DNA from: Streptomyces monomycini
Lineage (GTDB): Bacteria; Actinomycetota; Actinomycetes; Streptomycetales; Streptomycetaceae
Direction of reading: 5' to 3'
Assembly (NCBI RefSeq): GCF_022271435.1
Contig: NZ_JAFIQY010000003.1
Location: 124,001-188,000, forward strand
Length of the DNA stretch: 64,000 nucleotides
The number at the start of each line of letters is the position of its first letter. Position 1 is the stretch's first letter. The notes beneath the pieces are model-generated. The model was not told the origin of the DNA, searched no databases, and worked only from the letters and a program-made list of their open reading frames with translations. This document shows, piece by piece, positions 57,972 to 64,000 of this stretch. The translations under genes were made by a program, and so were the position numbers.

Positions 57972-60955
57972 CGGTCACCTCCGATCATGGTGAGGAAGGC
58001 GTCTTCCAGGCGCCGGTGCGGGCCGATCCGGGCCACCGGGAGCTCCAGCCGGAGCAGTTCGGGCAGCAGGCGCGAGGTGCTCGTCGTGCCGTCGAGCGTG
58101 ACGAGCAGTCCCTCGTCGGCCCGGACAGCCGCCGCGATCCCGGGCAGCGCGGCCACCTTCTCCAGCAGGACGTCGGACAGCGGTTCGCCGCCCTCCACGC
58201 CGACGAGCAGGGTGTCGCCGGTGCCGACGATGTCGGCGACGGGTCCTGTCCGGACCAGTTGGCCACGGTCCATGACGACCAGATGCGTGCAGGTCTGCTC
58301 GACCTCGGCCAGCAAGTGACTGGAGACGATCACGGTCCGGCCGCCGGCCGCATAGCGGATCATCACGTCCCGCATCTCGCGGATCTGCGGCGGGTCGAGC
58401 CCGTTGGTCGGTTCGTCCAGGATGAGCAGGTCCGGGAGACCCAGCATGGCCTGCGCGATGGCCAGGCGCTGCCGCATGCCCTGGGAGTACGTACGGACCG
58501 CGCGCTGCAACGCGTCGCCCAGCCCGGCGATCTCCAGCGCCTCGTCAAGGTGCGCGTCCTCGGCCGGGCGGCCGGTGGCCTGCCAGTACAGGTCCAGGTT
58601 GGCGCGCCCGGACAGGTGCGGCAGGAAACCGGCGCCCTCCACGAACGCGCCGACCCGCGACAGCACCGGCGCGCCGGGCCGGATCGCGTGCCCGAAGACG
58701 CGGATCTCACCGGCGTCCGGCCCGATCAGCCCCATGAGCATCCGCAGGGTGGTGGTCTTGCCCGCGCCGTTCGGTCCGAGCAGCCCGAGCACCTGGCCCT
58801 TCTCGACGCGGAAGGAGAGGTCCCGTACGGCGTAGCGGTCGGCGGACTTGGCGTACCGCTTGCTCAGACCGGTGATCTGCAGCGGTACGTCCGCCAGGTC
58901 CGGGTCGGGCGCGCCGGCCGCGGCCCGTCGCCGTCCGACGAGCAGGAGCAGTACGGCGACGACCGCGCCCGCGGCGGGCAGTGCCCAGGTCCACGCGGGC
59001 AGCGGAGCCGCCGCGCTCGTGACGGCGGGCGCGGTCGGCATGTTCAGCACGCCGCCGCCGTCACCGCCCCCTTCGCCATCGCCTTCGAGGGAGGCGGTGT
59101 ACGTGGCGGGCTCGGCGGGCGAGGCGTACGCGAGGTCCGTCGAGGAGAGCACCAGGCGCAGCCGGTGCCCGGCCGCGAATTCGTGGTCGATGGCGGGCAT
59201 CCGCAGTTCGACGCTCTTGCCGGCCTTGGCGCCCGTGATGCGGTACGGCTCGGCGAGCCCGGCGGGCAGCACCGGCCGGCTGCTGCCGTTCGGCCCGATG
59301 TCGTACACCTTGGCGAAGAGCACCGCGTCGTCGCTGGTGGAGCCGATGCGTACGCGGGCGGTCGGCGCGCCGGTGACGCGCAGCGGGTCGCGCAGCGGCT
59401 GCGACTCGAAACGGGCGTACTGGCCCGGGGAGTCGAGGGAGAGGCCGGCGCCGACACTGGAGAGACTGTTGAGGGCGCCGACGCCGGGCACGGTGGAAAT
59501 GGACGGCGGGCTCGCCCCGGCCGGGTTGGCGAAGCGCTGTTCGCGGCCGGTCAGGCGGACCGGCCGCGGATCGTTGTCCAGGCCGGGGTAGTGGTCGCCG
59601 CTCGCGCCGCGCAGCCGGGCGGCGCCGTTGGTGGAGTCCACGGCCCCGCCACGGCTGACGCGGAAGGCGGGCCCGGTGTCCGTGTTTTTTTCGTCCCTCT
59701 CGTTCTTCAGGTAGCGGTCGAACCAAGCCTTCGTACGGTCGGCGAGACGGCCGGTCTCGCGGTCGCCGCCGTCGTGTCCGCCGGCGAGCCAGTCGACGGA
59801 GACGGGGGCGCCGTTCTTGCGGAGCGCCTTGTACGCCGCGTCGGCCTGGCCGAGCGGGAAGAGCGAATCGGTTCTGCCCTGCATGAGGAGCGTCGGAACC
59901 TTGATCCGGTCCGCGACGGCGGAAGGGCTGCGGGCCTCGAGGAGTTCACGTGCGGCGGCGTCCGGCTTGCCGGCGACGGCGATCCGCTCGTACATGTCGC
60001 ACAACTGGCGCTCGAACCGGCCGCATCCGTCGGTGATGTCCCGGGGCGCGGCCTGTGCGGCGGACTTCCCTCTGCCACCGGCGCCCGATCCGTCACCGGT
60101 ACCGCTGCCGGTTCCCGTACCGCTGCCGGTTCCCGTACCGCTGTCGGTACCGGAGCCCGTACCGGTACCAGAGCCCGTGCCCGTACCGCTACCGGCGTCG
60201 CCACCGGCTCCACCGCCGCTTCCGGCCCCCGAACCGCCCGTCGTCCCAGCCCCCTCAGCCGCCTCGATCCCCTCAGCCGCACCAACCGACCCCGTCGAGA
60301 AGAACATTCCGGCCCACAGCTTCTTGAACACGCCGTTGGGAAAGAGCGCGTCGGCCAGGTTCCAGTACGTGATCTGCGGAGCGATCGCGTCGACGCGCTT
60401 GTCGTAACCGGCCGCCAGCAGCGCGATCGCTCCCCCGTACGAGCCTCCGGCCACACCGACCCGCGGGTCGCCGGCGCCGTCGAGCCGTACCTCGGGGCGC
60501 TTCGCCAGCCAGTCGATCAGCCGCCGGACGTCGGCCACCTCCCGGTCCGGGGCGTTGAGCCCGATCTCCCCCGTCGACTTGCCGAAACCGCGCGCCGACC
60601 AGGTCAGCACGGCGTAGCCGTCCCGCGCGAGCTGCTCGGCCTGCCCGCGTACCGACTCCTTGCTGCCGCCGAAACCGTGCCCCAGGAGGACGGCGGGGCG
60701 GCGGCCGGAACCGCCCGCGGTGAAGAAGGAGGCGTCGACACGGACCTTCCCCGGACCGTCAGCGCCCTTGCCGGTACCCCCGCCGGCACCCTCGTCAGCA
60801 CCGCCGGCGCTCTCGGGCATGGCGAACGTCCGGTCCTCCCGGTGCACGGCGGGCGGGTCGTCCGCGGCCACGGCCGCCCACGTGCCTGACCCGGCGAGTA
60901 CGGCCAGCACGGCCGCCGTCGCGTACAGCCGTCGTCCGCGGAGTCGGAAAGTCAT
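57968..60955 (-). CDS. X-Pro peptidase-like hydrolase fused to an ABC ATPase
   Basis: 995 aa from ATG 60955 (AGGA upstream). Order: signal/anchor helix (residues 8-26); alpha/beta hydrolase of the CocE/X-Pro dipeptidyl peptidase class with nucleophile GGSYGGA, acid LMQGRTDSLFP and His in AGGHDGG; a Gly/Ser/Thr repeat insert (GTGTGSGTGTG); a jelly-roll domain ending EFAAGHRLRLVLSSTDLAY; one transmembrane helix (TWALPAAGAVVAVLLLLV); and an ABC ATPase with GPNGAGKTT, TYSQGMRQR, LLILDEPTNGLDP and VSSHLL. The hydrolase should face outside and the ATPase inside. It pairs with the downstream ABC-2 permease. No frame break explains it; it looks like a true fusion. Confidence 0.9.
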   Translation of the reverse strand: MTFRLRGRRLYATAAVLAVLAGSGTWAAVAADDPPAVHREDRTFAMPESAGGADEGAGGGTGKGADGPGKVRVDASFFTAGGSGRRPAVLLGHGFGGSKESVRGQAEQLARDGYAVLTWSARGFGKSTGEIGLNAPDREVADVRRLIDWLAKRPEVRLDGAGDPRVGVAGGSYGGAIALLAAGYDKRVDAIAPQITYWNLADALFPNGVFKKLWAGMFFSTGSVGAAEGIEAAEGAGTTGGSGAGSGGGAGGDAGSGTGTGSGTGTGSGTDSGTGTGSGTGTGSGTGDGSGAGGRGKSAAQAAPRDITDGCGRFERQLCDMYERIAVAGKPDAAARELLEARSPSAVADRIKVPTLLMQGRTDSLFPLGQADAAYKALRKNGAPVSVDWLAGGHDGGDRETGRLADRTKAWFDRYLKNERDEKNTDTGPAFRVSRGGAVDSTNGAARLRGASGDHYPGLDNDPRPVRLTGREQRFANPAGASPPSISTVPGVGALNSLSSVGAGLSLDSPGQYARFESQPLRDPLRVTGAPTARVRIGSTSDDAVLFAKVYDIGPNGSSRPVLPAGLAEPYRITGAKAGKSVELRMPAIDHEFAAGHRLRLVLSSTDLAYASPAEPATYTASLEGDGEGGGDGGGVLNMPTAPAVTSAAAPLPAWTWALPAAGAVVAVLLLLVGRRRAAAGAPDPDLADVPLQITGLSKRYAKSADRYAVRDLSFRVEKGQVLGLLGPNGAGKTTTLRMLMGLIGPDAGEIRVFGHAIRPGAPVLSRVGAFVEGAGFLPHLSGRANLDLYWQATGRPAEDAHLDEALEIAGLGDALQRAVRTYSQGMRQRLAIAQAMLGLPDLLILDEPTNGLDPPQIREMRDVMIRYAAGGRTVIVSSHLLAEVEQTCTHLVVMDRGQLVRTGPVADIVGTGDTLLVGVEGGEPLSDVLLEKVAALPGIAAAVRADEGLLVTLDGTTSTSRLLPELLRLELPVARIGPHRRLEDAFLTMIGGDR

Positions 60956-61167
60956 ACGGTGAATCCTAAGGATGTCCTGCCACGGGCCACCGAGCCGCCG
61001 GGGCGAACCCGTACACCTCCTCCGGCAGTACGGCCACCGCCGGGCGTACCGCGTCCGTAGTACGCGCAACGCGCCCGTGCGCGCCCCGTGGCCCTCTGTA
61101 CACCGCACCACCCCGCCGCTACAAAAGACGATGTGGGGCGGGCCGGGTCGGCCCAGGGGAGGCGGCA

Positions 61168-62409
61168 ATGCGCAGGATCGCCATCGTCGGCGCTGGGCAG
61201 GCGGGGCTGCATCTCGCCCTGGCTCTCCTCGCCGCGGACTACGACGTCACACTGGTCACCGACCGTACGGCGCAGGAGGTGCGCGCCGGGCGGGTGATGT
61301 CCACGCAGCTCATGTTCGGCCCGGCGCGGCGGCTGGAGCGCGCCGTCGGGCTCAATCTCTGGGACGCGACCGCGCCCGGCGCGAGTTCGCTGCGCGTGAC
61401 GGTGTGGGACCCGCCCGGAAAATCCGCGCTGACCTTCAGCGGGCAGTTCGACGAGCCGCCGCACTCCGTCGACCAGCGGGTCAAGACCGCCGGCTGGCTC
61501 GGTCTGTACGAGGCCAGGGGCGGCCGGGTCCGGTACGGCTCCGTGACCCCCGCCATGCTGCCCGCGCTCGCCGCCGAACACGATCTGACGATCGTCGCGT
61601 CCGGGCGCGGCGACCTCACCCGGATCTTCGCCCGCAACCCGCTGTACTGCCCCTTCGACCGGCCCCAGCGCACGCTGGCCTGCGTGTACGTGCACGGCGT
61701 CGCCTCGCCGCCCGGTGAACCTGAGCCGCAGACGCGGATCAACGCGGTGGCCGGAGCCGGTGAGGTCTTCGTGCTGCCCGCGCTCACCACGGGCGGGCCG
61801 TGCGGCATCGTGCTGTTCGAGGCGCTGCCGGGCGGGCCGTTCGACTGCTGGCACGACCAGCCGTCGCCGGACAGCTGTGTGTCGCGCGCGCTGGGACTGC
61901 TGCGTACGTATACGCCCGGGGAGTACGAGCTGTGCAAGGACGCCACGCCCACGGACGCGGGCGCGACGCTGTACGGCGCGGTGACCCCCGTGGTCCGGCA
62001 TCCGGTCGCCGAGGTCGCGCCGGACACGTACGTCCTGGGCATGGCGGACGCGGTCGTGACCAACGACCCGATCACCGGCCAGGGCTCGAACACCGCCGCC
62101 CGCGGCGCGGCCGTCTATCTGGACACGATCCTGGAGCGCGGTGCGGCACCCTTCGACCCGGAGTGGATGCGGTCGGCCTTCGCCGCGTTCTGGCGGCACG
62201 CCCAGCAGGTCACGGAGTTCACGAATCTGATGCTGGAACCGCTGCCGCAGCATGTGCAGCGCCTGCTGGTGGCCGCCGCCGAACACCCCGCCGTGGCGCA
62301 CCGTTTCGTCAACGGGTACGCCGACCCGGCGGACTACCACGACTGGCTGATGACGGCGGCTCTCGCCGATTCCTACCTGGCCACCGCCACCGCCGGCACC
62401 AGGGGGTGA
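61168..62409 (+). CDS. Styrene/indole monooxygenase-like FAD oxygenase
   Basis: 413 aa, GGAGG before the ATG. Rossmann FAD motif IVGAGQAGLHLALALLAADYDVTLVTDR at residues 4-31, then features of StyA: LTIVASGRGDLTRIF, RTLACVYVHG, and ADAVVTNDPITGQGSNTAARGAAVY, the second FAD site. StyA-type enzymes use FADH2 from a separate reductase to epoxidise alkenes or indole; no StyB-like reductase is adjacent. Divergent from the hydrolase-ABC gene across 212 bp. Confidence 0.88.
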   Translation: MRRIAIVGAGQAGLHLALALLAADYDVTLVTDRTAQEVRAGRVMSTQLMFGPARRLERAVGLNLWDATAPGASSLRVTVWDPPGKSALTFSGQFDEPPHSVDQRVKTAGWLGLYEARGGRVRYGSVTPAMLPALAAEHDLTIVASGRGDLTRIFARNPLYCPFDRPQRTLACVYVHGVASPPGEPEPQTRINAVAGAGEVFVLPALTTGGPCGIVLFEALPGGPFDCWHDQPSPDSCVSRALGLLRTYTPGEYELCKDATPTDAGATLYGAVTPVVRHPVAEVAPDTYVLGMADAVVTNDPITGQGSNTAARGAAVYLDTILERGAAPFDPEWMRSAFAAFWRHAQQVTEFTNLMLEPLPQHVQRLLVAAAEHPAVAHRFVNGYADPADYHDWLMTAALADSYLATATAGTRG

Positions 62410-62440
62410 GAGCCGGCAGCCGGCCGGCCCCGCCCCGCTC

Positions 62441-62920
62441 TCAGCTTCTGCCGCCCGTCTCCAGCGCCAGCGTGAAACGTTTCTTGTCCTTGCGGGTCGC
62501 GCCGAACCGGTCGTAGAAGCGGATCGCTCCCGCGTTCCAGTCGGGCGTGTTCCACTGCATCTCCGCGACGCCCAGCGCCTTGCCCTCGCCGATGACCGCC
62601 TCGACCAGCAGGGCGCCCAGCCCGAGTCCGCGGTGCTCGGCGCGCAGGTAGAGGCAGTCCAGGCTCAGGTATTCGCGGCCCTGCCAGGTGTCGAAGGCCG
62701 TCGAGCAGGTGGCGTACCCGGCGAGTTCGCCGCCGGAGAGTTCGGCGACCAGGCAGCGCAGCCACTGCGGCCGCGGCCCGAAGAGCGCGTCCGCTAGCCG
62801 TTCCTCCAGGTCGGCGGCGGGCGGCGCGGACCGTTCGTACGCGGCGTGTTCCGCGGCCAGCGCGACCACGTCCGCCAAATCCGTCCGGACCGCGTGGCGG
62901 ATCACCGGGGCCCTCGTCAT
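62441..62920 (-). CDS. GNAT family N-acetyltransferase
   Basis: 159 aa. IRHAVRTDLADVVALAAE at the N-terminus, LDCLYLRAEHRGLGLGALLVEAVIGEGKALG is the acetyl-CoA-binding motif A (R-x2-G-x-G/A type), and WNTPDWNAGAIRFYDRFGA closes motif B. Similar to diamine/thialysine acetyltransferases. Substrate unknown. Confidence 0.88.
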   Translation of the reverse strand: MTRAPVIRHAVRTDLADVVALAAEHAAYERSAPPAADLEERLADALFGPRPQWLRCLVAELSGGELAGYATCSTAFDTWQGREYLSLDCLYLRAEHRGLGLGALLVEAVIGEGKALGVAEMQWNTPDWNAGAIRFYDRFGATRKDKKRFTLALETGGRS

Positions 62921-63157
62921 GGAGCACCTGCCGCGGCACGCTGCATGTCCACGGCTCCTGTGGGCTGTTGTTCGTCATTCATACGCAGCATCATGCGCCA
63001 TCCGGCCGGAACGGTTCCCCGGTATTACGACGGGATTTCCGCGACGGCGGTGAAGGACGGGACGTCACGGGCCCGTCAGGCCTCCAGCGCCCCGGCCCGC
63101 CCACGCCGGCCGGGCCCGTGCATCCGTCCCACACGGGCCCGCGGATCTCCGCCACTG

Positions 63158-64000
63158 TCAGTGGTTGCTGGGGAAGCCCAGGTTGATGCCGCCGTCGGAC
63201 GGGTCGGGCCAGCGGGTGGTGACGACCTTGCCGCGGGTGTAGAAGTGCACGCCGTCATTGCCGTAGATGTGGTGGTCGCCGAAGAGGGAGTCCTTCCAGC
63301 CGCCGAAGGAGTGGTAGCCGACCGGCACCGGGATCGGCACGTTCACGCCGACCATGCCGGCCTCCACCTCCAGCTGGAAGCGGCGGGCCGCGCCGCCGTC
63401 CCGGGTGAAGATGGCGGTGCCGTTGCCCCACGGCGAGGAGTTCATGAGCGAGATCGCCGCGTCGTAGGTGTCCACCCGGACGACGGAGAGCACGGGGCCG
63501 AAGATCTCGTCGCGGTACGCGTCCATCTCGGGCGTGACGTTGTCGAGCAGCGAGACGCCGATCCAGTGGCCGTTCTCGTGGCCGGCGACCGTGAAGTCCG
63601 TACCGTCGACGACGACGTCCGCGCCCTGGGCCGCGGCCCCGGCCACGTAGGAGGCGACCTTGTCGCGGTGCGCCTTGGTGATGAGCGGGCCCATCTCGGA
63701 GGCCGGGTCGTCGCCGGGGCCGATGGTCAGCGCGGCGGCCCGCTCCTTGATCTTCTCGATCAGCGGGTCGGCGGTGTCGCCGACGGCCACCACGACGGAG
63801 ATCGCCATGCAGCGCTCGCCCGCCGAGCCGTACGCGGCGTTGATCGCGGAGTCCGCGGCGAGGTCCAGGTCGGCGTCCGGCAGGACCAGCATGTGGTTCT
63901 TGGCGCCGCCGAGGGCCTGGACGCGCTTGCCGTTGGCCGTGCCCGTGGCGTGGATGTACCGGGCGATGGGGGTGGAGCCGACGAAGGAGACGGCGGCGAC
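63158..64000 (-). CDS. mmsA: Methylmalonate-semialdehyde dehydrogenase (CoA-acylating), 5' end cut by window edge
   Basis: The C-terminal 280 residues are present; the frame is open to the right edge. Visible are the NAD site VGSTPIARYIHATGTANGKRVQALGGAKNH, catalytic Cys in SAGERCMAISV, EIFGPVLSVVRVDTYDAAISLMN and the C-terminal VPVPVGYHSFGGWKDSLFGDHHIYG, all typical of MmsA. It oxidises methylmalonate semialdehyde to propionyl-CoA in valine and inositol breakdown. The first part of the gene lies beyond 64000. Confidence 0.93.
   Translation of the reverse strand, partial: VAAVSFVGSTPIARYIHATGTANGKRVQALGGAKNHMLVLPDADLDLAADSAINAAYGSAGERCMAISVVVAVGDTADPLIEKIKERAAALTIGPGDDPASEMGPLITKAHRDKVASYVAGAAAQGADVVVDGTDFTVAGHENGHWIGVSLLDNVTPEMDAYRDEIFGPVLSVVRVDTYDAAISLMNSSPWGNGTAIFTRDGGAARRFQLEVEAGMVGVNVPIPVPVGYHSFGGWKDSLFGDHHIYGNDGVHFYTRGKVVTTRWPDPSDGGINLGFPSNH

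Overview
The window is high-GC actinobacterial DNA, almost certainly Streptomyces. It has a conservon (cvnABCD) operon, an Mbl/MreB-type actin, paired ATP-binding/DUF397 gene remnants, an MbtH protein, many GTG starts and ATGA/GTGA overlaps. It splits into two unlike parts.

Left flank and island (1-38.87 kb). A truncated dynamin-like GTPase (complement of 1-1087) precedes tRNA-Arg(TCT) at 1393-1465. The last 48 bp of this tRNA recur exactly at 38822-38869, beside a tyrosine integrase (37095-38483). The ~37.45 kb between them is therefore an integrated genomic island with attL and attR. I see no replication, conjugation or excisionase gene. Nearly all cargo looks like anti-invader machinery: (a) a four-gene pPIWI-RE operon (Cas4/RecB-like nuclease, PD-(D/E)XK nuclease, DinG-type helicase, pPIWI-RE) at 1911-11876; (b) a Ser/Thr kinase (12074-13639); (c) an HTH-N6-adenine methylase-specificity fusion (13644-15680); (d) a RelE-like/UvrD-type helicase broken by one frameshift (15817-17977); (e) a RAMA-domain protein plus a three-gene ABC-3C operon (18137-21503); (f) a DISARM/Druantia-like operon made of a 1757-aa helicase-DUF1998 protein, a DrmD-type SNF2 helicase and a DrmMI-type methylase (22080-34574); (g) a second Ser/Thr kinase and a Fic protein (34817-37075).

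The most notable signal is a short motif, consensus TTGACTnnGTTYACA, in all four main promoter regions of the island (about 11990, 15804, 18020 and 34687). It suggests that these apparently separate defence modules answer to one regulator.

Right flank (38.87-64 kb). This is ordinary chromosome: a DUF1707 protein, an acyltransferase-family membrane protein, an orphan MbtH, an ABC exporter (ATPase plus FtsX-like permease), the cvnDCBA operon, a DUF4288 protein, an Mbl-type actin, a FUSC membrane protein, a secreted esterase, a small secreted protein, an ABC permease next to an unusual hydrolase-ABC ATPase fusion, a StyA-like FAD monooxygenase, a GNAT acetyltransferase and the 3' part of methylmalonate-semialdehyde dehydrogenase. 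Nearly every intergenic gap here carries a short degenerate tandem repeat, and one 15-bp array can be read as a pentapeptide-repeat mini-protein just upstream of the acyltransferase gene.
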